A DNA stretch of 64,000 nt, from contig CM030943.1 of the NCBI GenBank assembly GCA_018136815.1, positions 797,975 through 861,974 on the forward strand, read 5' to 3'. Source of the stretch: Isochrysis galbana (lineage: Eukaryota; Haptophyta; Isochrysidales; Isochrysidaceae). The stretch's first letter is position 1, and each line of letters opens with the position of its first letter. This document shows, piece by piece, positions 29,672 to 39,910 of this stretch. The notes under the pieces were generated by a model, which had not been told where the DNA came from, made no database searches, and saw nothing but the letters and a program-made list of their open reading frames with translations. The translations under genes and the position numbers were made by a program.

Positions 29672-30257
29672 CTACGAGTCCCAGTCTAGCGGTAACTGCT
29701 CGCCGCAACGCGCGCACAGCGGGAAGTGAGACCAAAGGACGGGCAACAGTGCGCACGCAACACAAACAACACAGCCAACGCGCCCACACACCTGCACGCG
29801 CACGCTCGCCTTCGCCACCCATCGACGCTTGAGCTTGTTGTCCGCTGCGAACTCCAGCTCCACCATGTTCATGCCGTGAAGCGTGCCCTGGCCGAGGGAG
29901 GTGATGACGCCGTTGCCGTGCAGGTGGTGCATCACGCGCGTGCCCACCTTGAGGCTGGGGGAGACCATGGAAGTGGCGTCGCGGTCGCTCTCGTCGGGCA
30001 CCCCCTCCTCGTTCCCGGCCCTCGCGCCCGACGCCTCCTCGACGGTCTCTTCGCCGCGCTCTGTCGATGAGTCGCTCTGCGTGCGTTCGGCGCTCACACG
30101 CGCAGGGTTGTCGCCGACAGAATTGTCGGCGTTCCTGCGCGGTGCGGAGCGGCGCGAGCGGCGTGGACCTGCGCAAGGAGATGGGCATAGGCACAGGTGA
30201 GTGGGTGGCGCTCTAGCGTCAGGGCAGGTGCAAGAGCGGCAGCTCACCTCGTGGCAT
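29672..30257 (-). CDS. Small basic protein with GTRV/SH3-like module
   Basis: A three-exon model on the minus strand: 30257-30248 (ATG CCA CGA G), 30168-29792 and 29695-29672. The introns are 79 and 96 bp, all GT-AG and frame-consistent, giving 136 residues. The N-terminus is Arg-rich (PRRSRRSAPRR), followed by an acidic Ser/Glu linker, then a compact module (KVGTRVMHHLHGNGVITS, NMVELEFAADNKLKRRWV). Its G-T-R-V-x-H-x3-G-x-G and following strand resemble the small SH3/Tudor-like units that recur in algal proteins. The tiny first exon and short last exon make the model uncertain; only exon 2 is well supported. Function is unknown, perhaps nucleic-acid binding from its charge. Confidence 0.4.
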
Positions 30258-30409
30258 GGTGGTGGGTGGCAACAAGGAGCGGGGTGGCGCTCTCGGTGGT
30301 GAGATGGGAAATTACTATTACAGTAACAACATTGTTTATTACGTATTCGCTTGATTTGTCACCTCCCAATCATGAGCGCCGCAGGGGTACAGCGGCTCTG
30401 CGGCGACGC

Positions 30410-30550
30410 GCCGAATGCGAGTTTTGTTTTTGGGCACCGCACGCTCACAGCGCCCAAATATCCCACATCTATCCAGAGATATCCATTTCCAGCATATCCG
30501 CCCAAATATCCCGATGGATATCTCGGATATCCTGGCCTACCCCTAAGGCG
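30410..30550 (-). repeat. ATATCC-rich repeat F, copy 2 (inverted)
   Basis: Words AAATATCCC, GATATCC and CCCAAATATCC, plus CCTACCCCTAAGG, the inverse of the GGGGTAGGCC end of copy 1 at 22185-22325. Confidence 0.6.
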
Positions 30551-30589
30551 GCAGGTGCTGGCGGCAGAGCCTGTGTCTGGCTCTGTTGG

Positions 30590-30781
30590 TCAGGGGGGAA
30601 CAGGGCCCACCCTCTGTGAGGTCTGGCCGGCGAGAGGAGGCGGAAGCATGTCGACGTCTTCGTCGGCCGGGGCGGCGGCCTGCGCGCGCTTAGGCTCCGG
30701 TGGCTTCGGGCGGCCCCGTTGGGGCGTCGTGACTGCGGTGGGCTGGGAGGTGGGAGGCGGCGCGCCGCGCTCCATCTCCAT
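30590..30781 (-). other. Short Pro-rich frame with AT-hook-like motif
   Basis: 63 codons from an ATG at 30781, containing PQRGRPKPPEPKRA, which includes the AT-hook core RGRP. It could be a first exon of a minus-strand gene, possibly the one at 29672-30257 through alternative splicing, or it may be a chance frame. Confidence 0.25.
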
Positions 30782-30864
30782 CGCTAAAACTATAACGATA
30801 GTTTCTCGACCCCCTAAGTAGAGTACGAGGGGAGTCGCCGCTCGGCAGGTTTAGGGAGTGAGAG

Positions 30865-30945
30865 GGTGCACGGGCGTGGCTATACGGTAGAGGCGTAGAG
30901 GCCCAAAGCCACGTGCTTGGCGAGAATATTAAAAGGTTTTTTTTG
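30865..30945 (+). repeat. Dispersed repeat G, copy 1
   Basis: GGGCGTGGCTAT, then GGCGAGAATATTAAAAGGTT and a T-run, matching the pattern at 39325-39395 (GGGCGTGGCTGC, GGCGAGGATATTAAGAAGTT, T-run). It lies close to gap 2. Confidence 0.55.
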
Positions 30946-31003
30946 CCTCATGTATTTGTTTTCATATGACGTCACACAGCTATACATTTCATGCAAAATA
31001 ATA

Positions 31004-31103
31004 NNNNNNNNNNNNNNNNNNNNNNNNNNNNNNNNNNNNNNNNNNNNNNNNNNNNNNNNNNNNNNNNNNNNNNNNNNNNNNNNNNNNNNNNNNNNNNNNN
31101 NNN
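31004..31103. other. Assembly gap 2 (100 N)
   Basis: Exactly 100 N. It cuts the Rad7-like gene in its leucine-rich repeats, and no continuation is found to the left of it. Confidence 0.98.
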
Positions 31104-33086
31104 GACAGGGTGAAGGATCGAAGGGCGTCACCACGTGCGGAGGCGATGGTGGCGACGCAATTGTCGGTGACTCGGTACGCGCCAGTCAGCGAAAGCGAGT
31201 GCAACGACGGCATTCGTGAGATGAGCTGACAAGTCTCGGGTAGGACACAGCTGCGATACAAGGGGCCAGCGCGGTGTGAGTCCAAGCTAGACGGTAGGCT
31301 CAAGAGAGCTCGTCGAGCGGCAGAAGGTGATTGGACGACTTCATGGGCTCACCGTCCGCAGAAGCCGAGCGAAAGCAATCCCAGCCGTGAGCCGTCCTCG
31401 GCAAGAGGAGTGAGAACTTCATGCAGTTGAGGAGTTTCAATCTTGTGGCAGTCGGGCGCTACGAGCTCAGAAAGCGGGAGGCCCTCAGGGGCGAGCAGAC
31501 GGAGTTGAGCGTTTCCAAAGAGCCTGAAAGTTGCACAAATGGTGGAGAAGGAGGGGTGGGGGTGCACGTGAGCACTCGACGATTACTTTCAAGTCCACAG
31601 ACACGGTGGCATCTTACCTCCTCCTACACAGCTCGGTCGCGAGGGCATGTTGCACTGCCGGCGTAAGCCAGCCAAAGTCCTCAACGCAGTCGATGTTCGC
31701 CGCCACAAATTGAACCGCCATGGATTGAAGAGAAGGCACCAGCTCTTTTCCGCTTGCCCTGCCCGTCCTTCCAGCCCGGCCGCCGCGCTTGCGAACCGTC
31801 TTCGGCTCCCACACCACGAGCGGCGGAGGTGGTTGTCCGCCAAGTTCTTCCATCCTCTCCACGAGGGCCTGTTGCCGCCTCTCCAGAAGCGCTCGCGCAG
31901 TTGACCATGGCCCGCACCAGCCCTCGCCTCGCTCCTCTGCCGTCTCTGCTTGCCCACCGATGCGGAAGCCCTGCAACCGTGGATCGCGTGTTGCAGCTGT
32001 AGGAGCGGCGCCGTCTTCTCCACTTGTGCGGGTGCCAGTGGACGACGATGCTTCGCCGCCACTGCTGGCCCCGACACTCCTCTGCCGACGACCGCGAGAA
32101 GCCGAGTCGTGGCTTCGAGCACACTCTTCTCCATCACCCTCTCCGTCATCAGAGTCCGGCTGCAGAGCATTAAGGGCCTCCTCCCAAGCGTCTGCAGCTT
32201 GCGAGTTCTTCTTGGACCACTTATTGGAGCTCTCGCCTTTTGTCTCCTTACAAGCAGCGCTCTTGCCGAGCTTCCGAGAAGAAGCCGCATCGTCCTCTAT
32301 TTTGACTTTCTTCGCTTTGGTCCCAGACGCCTTGGATTTTCGCTTGCCATTGCATGCCGACGCATGGGTCTCATCACCCTGACTGTCGCCCTCATTTACT
32401 TTAATGGTATGAAGTGGAGCCGTTACCTCTTGATCTCGGTGAGCTCCCGCGCCAGTCGTGGAGGGGGAGAGATCGTCCACCTTAAGCCAGCCCTCCTCCT
32501 CGCTTTCAACGAAGCGCACTTGGAACCGCAGCTTCGACTGGGGATCGACACGAACGTCCGTCACATCAGCCACCTGCTTGGCTCCACGAGAAACACCGTA
32601 GGGGTCCTTCGCAAGCACGCGGCAGAAGAGAAATTCGGTGGGGATAGCCTCCTCCGGGGCTCGCGCCAGATGCTCTGCATCAACAGCTTCCACCCACATC
32701 GGCTTAGCTGCCGCGTTCGACTCAGCACGAACTTCGAGCTGTGTGCCGCACTCCGAGACGCTCAGCACGATGCGCACCGTCTTGGAGCCTCGGCCTTTAA
32801 CGGTGATAAGATCTCCGGTCCTGAAAGAGGCGTCTGCCGCCGCCGGAGCTGGCTGGGCTGCGCGGCGCTGCAGCGGAGGCTCAAAGTCTGCGTCGGAGTC
32901 GGTCTGCCGCTCGAGGTTGCATGCCTTGAGCGCGAGGCAGCCGCCTCCGTCGGTACGCACGCGCCAGCGCTCAAGCTTGGCGTCCCAGCGTACGACCGAC
33001 GCCCCCTGTCCGTTGAGCTCGGGCCGGCTCACCAGCTCGCGCAGCACGACGCGCTCCGAGGGAGCGAAGGCCTTCTCGGACCCCAT
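31104..33086 (-). CDS. Rad7/Rhp7-like leucine-rich repeat DNA-repair protein, 3' end missing in gap
   Basis: Three exons are visible on the minus strand: 33086-31618, 31523-31353 and 31298-31104, the last running into gap 2. Donors are GTAAGA and GTGAGC; introns are 94 and 54 bp, both phase 2. The N-terminus has a small SH3-like module common in algae (VLRELVSRPELNG..WRVRTD..CLALKACNLER). Long charged and Ser-rich linkers with nuclear-signal-like KKVKIE stretches follow. Then comes the Rad7 signature: VPSLQSMAVQFVAANIDCVE..HALATELCRRR, LSELVAPDCHKIETPQL and LSLGFCGR, leading into LRRs (SLHSLSLTGAYRVTDNCV). Rad7 with Rad16 recognises lesions in global-genome excision repair and acts in a ubiquitin ligase. 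The second intron is short, so the exon 3 boundary is the least certain. The rest of the LRR domain is hidden by the gap. Confidence 0.75.
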
Positions 33087-33089
33087 CGC

Positions 33090-33700
33090 CAGAGGTAAGA
33101 AAGAGAGAGGGGGTGGGGGGAAGCGAAAAGGGGGAGAAACAGGAGAGAGAGTTTGGGGGGGGAAGAGGAGAAAGAGGGAGAGGGGAATCAATCGCTGCCC
33201 TGCGTGCGGGGGGGGGGCGGGGGGGGGGGGGGACGCCATGCATATGTAAGAAGTAACTTGTCTTGGATTCATGAATCGAGAAGAAAGTTGCGGGTGTTGG
33301 GGAGGGGAAGGGTGAGTGAGAGAGGGAGCGAGGAAGGGGGGGGGGGGGGGGGAGGGGAGAAGAGGGAGGGAGGGAGCGTGAGGGAGAGGGAGAGGGGGGG
33401 GGGAGGAGGGCAGGGACACTCACAAGAGAAGAGAGAGAGGAGAGAGAGAGAGGAGAGAGAGAGAGGAGAGAGGAGAAAAGGGAGGGAGAGGGAGAGAGAG
33501 AGGAGAGGAGAGGAGAGGAGAGGAGAGGAGAGGCGAGGAGAGGAGAGAGGAGAGAGGAGAGGAGAGGCGAGGAGAGGAGAGGAGAGGAGAGGAGAGAGGA
33601 GAGGAGAGGAGAGGAGAGGAGAGGGAGCGGAGGGGGAGGGAGGGAGAAGGGAGAAGGGGGGGGGGGGGGGGGCACGAGACGGCGACCCCGCGCGAACTCT
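33090..33700. repeat. GA-rich low-complexity tract
   Basis: Nearly pure purine on the plus strand with GAGAGG and GGAGAG tandem units, densest at 33420-33640, plus G homopolymers at 33207-33231, 33340-33352 and 33657-33672. It lies immediately upstream of the Rad7-like start, where the sense strand is therefore pyrimidine-rich. It produces long artefactual frames on both strands. Confidence 0.9.
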
Positions 33701-34224
33701 CCCTCTCTTCTCCCGCCTCCCTGCCTCTCCCGCGCTCGCTCCCGCTAACTGTGTCAGCAGATTTCGCATTCTAGGGAGTAAAGTACTTTAGACGAGATAC
33801 ATCATGAATTGTGATTTGTGCAGTTGCAGTTGTAGTTGTGCAGCACACCGATCTAAAAAGATCGGGTATGAGTCCGCGATTTAAAAAATTCGACCCCGAC
33901 CACCGAACCTCGAAAACAGGGGGTAGAAAATGCGACCCCCAGAGCGAACTAGAAACCGGCACTGTATACATACTGTATACGTCATAAATAAACCATAAAC
34001 TGACCCCCCCAACCAGCGCACACAGCGGAACGCTGAGAAAGCCGACCCCCCCCCCGGAACTAGCGAACACCACCCGCCACCCGTTGAGAAATGAGAAACC
34101 GACCGCCTTGGGAGCCGGGAGTGTACTCTTACAATATTGTGTAAAAAAACTTTCAATACTCTCGCCTCACTCACTGTCGCATTCGCGATCGACCTCGTCC
34201 GCGCCCTTTGACTTTACTCGTTAG
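33701..34224. other. Intergenic, repeat-like
   Basis: No gene seen. Contains an ATACATACTGTATAC near-palindrome at 33966-33980 and several C-runs. Confidence 0.4.
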
Positions 34225-35310
34225 TCGTTCTACGCGCTAATAGGCAAACAAACGGCCGCCCCGGCGGACCTAGATAAATACCCTCCGACCAAATGGGGTG
34301 AAGGATACAAAGGAAACAGGCCGACGGACTTCCCGCTTCCAGAAGAGTACTCCATTCCACAGATGGAAAAACGCCACTAGCCACTAGACAAAACACAAGT
34401 GAGCCACATAACGGCCGCCCTCCAAAAGCGTGAGTCCAAACCACGCCAACAAAACGGCCCCGTCAGATGGGGCGAAAGACTACCGGTCGACTCGGACACC
34501 TGGAAACACATGGCCCGCATATACACCTCCTCGCTAATCACCTCCAGAGACCTATACGGATAAAGGTACCCAGCTTTCTAGGACCAGTCCTGGAAACTAG
34601 GACGGACTTTGCTAGGTGAGAGCATGAGCATACCATGTTATTTTGTCCCAAACCTTGGCTATTGAGTTACCACATGCATGTCCTCATTAAATGTTCCAGG
34701 TGTACCTAGGCACCATTCCCTCAGCAACACCAAGTTTTGTGACGCGTTTACGGGTCACCTGGTCGCTCTTCTACCCATGGTCCCCAGGAGATGAAATGTT
34801 GCTTTGACTGCCCTCTTTGAGACCTTCAGTCACCACCAAGCTTGGTTTTGTCATCTAAGTGTCCAATCCGCTAGCCTACTGCTCCAAAAGGTCTAAAATA
34901 AAACTCCTCTGGTGCGAGCGGACGCCCGAGTGCAGCACCGCGTGCTGAATGTGGTAGCAAAAGTAAGCAAAGACAAGCTCCGCAGAGTTGGTCATGGGGA
35001 GAGCTAAGGTTGAATGGGATGTGGAGATGGTTTGCTTCAGGTGATGGGATGTCTCATAAGCTCACCATAGGCTATAATGGAGGCATGATCGGCAGAGTCC
35101 TAGAAATCCAAGGATTTTCTAGGACGTGGTCCTAGTTTCTAGGACGGAATTTTTGTCCGTATACATGCATTACAAACACATAACGCACCGTGCACCGTAC
35201 GTAGAATAGGCACATACAACCGCTTCCCGGGCCGAGACCCCATATGCCGCCTCTGCGCGCAAGAGAATGAATCGCCCGTCTGTCGTATTCCATACGATGG
35301 TACGATGGCA
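34225..35310 (+). pseudogene. C-terminal part of a LINE-like reverse-transcriptase frame, split by a MITE
   Basis: A plus-strand frame is open from 34225 apart from one TAG near 34377, reading through WGEGYKGNRPTDFPLPEE and later ERLPVDSDTWKHMARIYTSS. It is interrupted at 34555. After 35161 the same frame resumes and carries FPGRDPICRLCAQENESPV, the CxxC zinc-binding end typical of non-LTR retrotransposon ORFs. Taking out the insert and one TA leaves the frame uninterrupted across the junction. The upstream RT core is not visible, so this is a remnant. Confidence 0.6.
34555..35161. mobile_element. TA-flanked MITE (Tc1/mariner-like) nested in the LINE remnant
   Basis: The ends are TACGGATAAA at 34555 and the inverted TTTTTGTCCGTA ending at 35161, flanked on both sides by TA (34553-34554 and 35162-35163). 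The subterminal parts carry inverted CTAGGAC and AAACTAGGAC words. Length is 607 bp with no transposase. Loss of the element plus one TA restores an open frame in the host sequence, which independently supports these boundaries. Confidence 0.65.
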
Positions 35311-35805
35311 GGTTTTTACTTCTAACCGGCGGGTTATTTTAGGCCTCAAGGTCTCGTCGGCGACATTCTACCCCTTCTCTTACTTTCTTTCGATGTCATC
35401 AAACGTTCCATGACTGTCTTCCGTCTTCTCCCCATGCATCGGTTGTAGTCTTCCGTCTTCTCTTCGTGTATCGGCGGTAGCTCCCCAGCGAGGTCTGCCC
35501 TCGTTGTTCCGACTTCTCTGTCGCATGTCTGTGCGTCGAAGAGCCGCCTTGGTGCCGACGCTTGACATTCCGTCGTGGGGGTGGTTAGTTTTCGCCCTGT
35601 TTAGGTTAGTTCGTGTGTGACTGTGTGACGAGGGATCTTTTTGGGGTCTCTGTGTTGTAGTCTCTCGTGTCTACCTTGGACCTAAGAAGCTCTCCCTCTC
35701 ATTCACTCTCTTCCTCTAGCTCGCTAGCTAGCCTCGGCCCTACCCTCCAACGCCGCGCGTTGCGAGCCTCCGAACCTCCGTCCCCCTCTTCGTCTCTAGC
35801 ACTCG
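35311..35805. other. Intergenic; possible 5' leader of the next frame
   Basis: No gene. It includes a direct duplication around GTCTTCCGTCTTCTC (35416 and 35450) and a pyrimidine-rich lead into the ATG at 35806. Confidence 0.35.
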
Positions 35806-36204
35806 ATGGTAGACACAGTCAGACCCGACTTCTACTATGACCTCTCAGACATATTCCCGCAAGCAACAACCAACGACTCTTTCACGGCCGCGTCAGCTGC
35901 CGGCTCGATCGAACGGCCCTCTGCCTACGAGTCAGTGGTCATCGCATGTTCGACAAGCACAAATTCCGTCTTGGCGCCTACGACCGCGCCGTTCCATAAT
36001 CCCGCTCCATCTATGCCCATGGAAACAGCGGGAACTTCTGTTGGGCCACAAGGGGTCCACTTCGTCGGAATCGGCGTCTCCGAGCCTCCGCAAGGTCCTT
36101 CTAACACGGCGACGCAATCCGCTCCATCAGACGAGCCTCCGCTTGTGGACCCACTCCGCGAGCGAGCTGAGCTCACCTCTAGGGCGGTCAAACACGCCTT
36201 TTAA
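35806..36204 (+). CDS. Short Ser/Pro/Thr-rich frame, possibly retroelement gag N-terminus
   Basis: 132 codons (MVDTVRPDFYYDLSDIFPQA at the start), low-complexity in the middle, no domain recognised. It ends in GGGCGGTCAAAC, the same words found at 62212 beside the integrase fragment and inverted at 38220-38233, so it may be part of a retroelement family. That link rests on a short shared stretch and is weak. Confidence 0.3.
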   Translation: MVDTVRPDFYYDLSDIFPQATTNDSFTAASAAGSIERPSAYESVVIACSTSTNSVLAPTTAPFHNPAPSMPMETAGTSVGPQGVHFVGIGVSEPPQGPSNTATQSAPSDEPPLVDPLRERAELTSRAVKHAF

Positions 36205-37546
36205 CTTCTAAGGGTGAAAATTCACCAAGTCGAGATTGAGGTTTTATCACGCGATTTTTAGGGAATTACCCTGGAAATGGGTATATTAGGCAGAATCTAA
36301 TAAGAAATATGCACATTTCCGACGCCATTCGACACACAGACCCAAAAACGTTTTCGCGCTCGTGCGAAATTGACGTCGACCACAAAAGTGCACCACAGGT
36401 CGCGCTGTGCGACGCGCGCCTGCGTTCCCCGGGCACGATTACCCCAGGACAGGCAGTACAGAGCCCTGCGCGATCGCACGGCGTCGCCTGCGCCCTCCAC
36501 CTCGCCCCTGCTGGCATCTGCTGCCAGCCTCTCGCGCGCGTGCAGTGCGCGGCTGGCCGCGAGCCGTCAAAATGACGGTGCTTCGCATGATGGGCTGGCC
36601 CATCACGCGCGGCACCGCCTCAGTATGGTGGGAGGGGGTGCCTGCTGGCCTCCTGGCCGCGCAGACCCTCGCCAGAGCGGCCACAGGCCGCGTGCGAGGC
36701 CACTGGCGAGGCCAGCGACCATCGCTGCGGCCGCCATCGCGCGCCGCCGCAGGAGAAAAAGATCAAATTGATTATAGTTTTGCCAAATTTTAACCATAGT
36801 AATTCTAATTTTAGGCTTCATTTCACCTGTCCAAGACACATATGAGCACAGTACATGACCACCAGCATGCCCAAATGACAATATTTCGGTAGCCAACCAG
36901 TCTTACCATATGAGACTGTCGAACCATCGAGCGAAAAGGAGGGGTTGTCCCTCGAAATCGAACGTGAGACGCTCGAAAACACGAGGCTGTCCGTCAATTC
37001 AGCACGTCAACGCGAAAACAAAACTTCTTTTTGTGCTCCATGTTGGGATGTTGTGCTGTAGAAACGGGCGAACTATTGACCGGCCCGTGCTTGGCGGGCA
37101 CGACCTGTGTGTCTCCGAACGTGAATGGCCTTGGAGGCCATCTGTGTGTCCCAAAAATTCTAAAAGTTGGCTCGTGATGAGCGCAAAGCAGCCAGTGTCC
37201 AATCGTGATTCACGACACGATTGCCCACAGAAATCGATCGCAACCATCACGCCTGAAGCTTTCAGGCCGGTGCTTGGCTAGATTACATGTTGAATCTACT
37301 AGTAGCCAAAAGAGCGGGCGGTCTAGAGCTCGAAATTCGCCCTTCTGCCCAATTTTCGAGCCCTCCATGCGGAGAAAAATTCTCCCTTTAGACGTCAAAC
37401 AAAAGGCTATCAATTCCACAGTACTGTTCGGCCGCGCGCGTCGCGCCGTCGCAGAGCACGCTGCAGGCTAGCTTTAAATTACATTTCTAGATTGCTACCA
37501 GCCCTATGATGCAAGTGAAAATCCGAGGAGCCGACGAAAATATAGA
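36205..37546. other. Repeat-derived intergenic region
   Basis: No gene supported. The first 120 bp resemble 62205-62330. 36415-36740 is GC-rich and Ala/Pro-coding in all frames, reminiscent of repeats B/C. 36770-37500 has short frames without protein character. Confidence 0.35.
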
Positions 37547-37597
37547 GAGAACACCTGCCGCCGATGCTCTGGTTGAGCATCGGCGGCAGGTGTTCTC
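37547..37597. repeat. Perfect 23-bp inverted repeat with 5-nt loop
   Basis: The arms 37547-37569 and 37575-37597 are exact reverse complements (core ACCTGCCGCCGATGCTC) around the loop TGGTT. It sits at the edge of repeat E copy 2; copy 1 has only a single arm (ACACCTGCTGCC at its end). Confidence 0.9.
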
Positions 37598-38115
37598 CCT
37601 GCCTCACAGCATCGAGGGACGAGTCGGGAACCTGCCGTTTGGGGCGGCAAAGGCATTATAGGTACGGGCTCGGTCGACCTGCGCCAGAGCGGGCGCGATT
37701 GGCAGCGTACCTGTCCCGCAATCGGCCAACAAACTTTTGTCGACCAGCGAGCAGCGTCGAGCGCCATGGCGTCCTGGTGCTCCAGCTCCTCGTCAGTCGC
37801 GAGCCAGAGCGAATCCTGCGGGGCGAGGGTCGGGACCGTCAAGGATCATCCTCTGACGGCCGAATCGGCCGTGTGCGAGCCGTGTGTGGTGCGCATGTGC
37901 ATGCGCGGACGTCATCGCTGGGGCACCAGGGTTTGAAATTTGCTTTATAGGCAATATGGGGCGTCGGACCCTTAATTTAATAAATGTCTAGGCACCTTTT
38001 AAGTGAAAGAAACACATCTCTCAGTGGGAGCGACGTCCAGTTCGGCTCGTGTGAGCCGCCAGAGCGTGTGCAAGGGGGGGGGGTCCGACGGGACTTCGCA
38101 CCGTCTTTTCGGATG
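37553..38115 (-). repeat. Dispersed repeat E, copy 2 (inverted)
   Basis: Reverse-oriented partner of 24006-24596, with the same order of conserved blocks and many substitutions. Confidence 0.85.
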
Positions 38116-38269
38116 AGGATTCTGAAAAGGCGGGGAGACCCTCCGAGCCGCTTTCGCCGGGGCTTTCCGCTCACGGTCAAAAATGTCGACCCCCCCCCAT
38201 ATTAGTACTTAAAAAGCCGTATTTGACCGCCCTATCACCTCTCTTGGGACCCCGAGCTGCCCGAAGCCC

Positions 38270-39077
38270 GACCCCCATGACCACCCGTTTGAAGACTACG
38301 CGTGGGAACACGTAAGCGAATCTCCCTCGGCCACCGACCTTTTAGCCGACCGCCTCGCCCACATGCAGTCCGCGATCGACGCTCAACTACTTCGCGACGA
38401 GAAGCGCGACCGTGAGCGGTCTCTGTCACGACGATGCGACCGCCTTCCTCTCGTTCAGCGCGTCCAAGAAGCAGTTCTCCATGACCTGGTACATGGTGTG
38501 GCACTCTTCGAATTTCTTGCGCCACTCGGTGATCTCATCCTCCATTTCCAGCTTCTCCTTAGTCTGCTTGTAGATCATGTGATGCTGAAAATCGCGCTCC
38601 TTGGTCACCTCCGTCAGCATGCGCGCCAAAAAGTCGTTGTGGCCCTTGATCGCCTCGAGCTCCGCCGCCATCGTCTCCGTCTCGGTCAACTCCGTGTCGG
38701 CGTCGCCCGTCGGGAGGCTATTCGCATACCCCAGCACACCGACGCCGGACAGCCTCAAAGCCCTCTACCTTATATCATGGCGATATATAATAAGCGACTT
38801 CTACAGAGTAGAGTTCGACAACTACACCTTCCACCACGTGCCGGTCATTGAGAGGACCCTTGCCAGATTCACGACCCTAGCCAGAGGCCTTGAACCCCCG
38901 GACAGGACCTCGACTGCACGCACCAGCAAAGCCTCCCAAGGGAGAAAGCCGAAGCTCAAGTCCCCGCGCGAGCTTTGCGCCCCTGTCTTTACGATCAACG
39001 ACAAAGACACCTTAGTGATGGGCACAAATCTGACCGCGATAGCACAAGCGCTCAATATGGCCAGTAGACTCGCTTAA
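38270..39077. pseudogene. Mosaic of retroelement-like coding pieces in opposite orientations
   Basis: Plus-strand frames with real protein character flank a minus-strand one. 38275-38435 (+) reads HPFEDYAWEHVSESPSATD and AQLLRDEKRDRER. 38426-38758 (-) is a coiled coil (ETMAAELEAIKGHNDFLARM, KEKLEMEDEITEWRKKFEE). 38740-39077 (+) reads WRYIISDFYRVEFDNYTFHH to a stop. This looks like a gag-like plus frame with an inverted coding insert, or independent fragments. No family could be named. Confidence 0.35.
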
Positions 39078-39324
39078 TCGCACGTGAATCACCGCCGCGT
39101 CTCACCCTCCTACCCGTCCCCAGCCCTCAGACCCGATGAGACACACCCACTCGCCACCTTAACTCGAAACGGACAACGCTCAAACCGGTAGCCCGATGGC
39201 ACAGGAGGAAGTGGAGAAAAACCTATCGGGGACCGGAACACGCCGCCTGCTGCAGGAAACCCCACACACCCAGCCCCTAGGCAGCGCACGAGGGACGAGC
39301 CGCAAGGCAGGTGGAGGGGGATTG

Positions 39325-39399
39325 AACGCAGCGGGCGTGGCTGCATAGTTATGATGCAGAGTCGCGCGCGCGGCGAGGATATTAAGAAGTTTTTTTTCT
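39325..39399 (+). repeat. Dispersed repeat G, copy 2
   Basis: The pattern GGGCGTGGCTGC .. GGCGAGGATATTAAGAAGTT and T-run is shared with 30865-30945. It leads straight into repeat A copy 3. Confidence 0.55.
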
Positions 39400-39725
39400 T
39401 CGTATCTCCCCCTTATAGGCACACCGCACTTCTCTCGTCTTATTCGGTAAGTCTTTTGGAATGCTGTGCGGCAAGATTGATTGCCCCTCCCTCGTTTCCG
39501 TTATGGTGCGATTCCCCTTCCAGACGGGATCGCCGACAGATCGCCTTCTGATCGTCGTCCGTCGTCGTCTGGCCGGAGTGTTTGGGTTTGATTTCAGTGG
39601 AGTTACGTAAGAAAAGTCGTGGTGCGAGAGTCGGAGTGTTTCCTGGGTGTCTCTGTCCGTCGTCCTGTCGTCAGCTGTCATCCGTCGCTCTCGCTCTCGT
39701 CGCTCTCGCTCTCGTAACGCTCATA
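39400..39725 (-). repeat. Dispersed repeat A, copy 3 (inverted, partial)
   Basis: Reverse complement of roughly the first half of 3543-4140, including the CTCGTAACGCTC end that corresponds to position 3543. Confidence 0.8.
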
Positions 39726-39759
39726 CCATAGTTATAGATAGGCTCTAGCTAGGCATGCA

Positions 39760-39910
39760 AAAGAGCATCTCGAAATATTTTTTTGACATTTGAAATTTGA
39801 AATTTTTGTCGAAATTTGGGCAATTTTTTTGAAATTTCAATTTCAAATTTCAATTTTGCACATATTTTCGATCGAAATTTGGGCGAATTTCAATCGAAAT
39901 ATGAAATATC
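39760..39910. other. AT-rich island
   Basis: Dominated by GAAATTT/AAATTTC words that are self-complementary, in sharp contrast to the GC-rich surroundings. It lies about 900 bp upstream of the giant gene. A matrix-attachment or nucleosome-free function is possible but unproven. Confidence 0.5.

Noticed and set aside
31950-33098. 382-codon plus-strand frame opposite the Rad7-like gene
   Set aside because: The minus frame contains recognisable Rad7 motifs and consistent splice sites; the plus frame has neither.
33153-33791. Gly/Glu/Arg-rich plus and Ser/Pro/Leu-rich minus frames
   Set aside because: Products of the GA-rich low-complexity tract.
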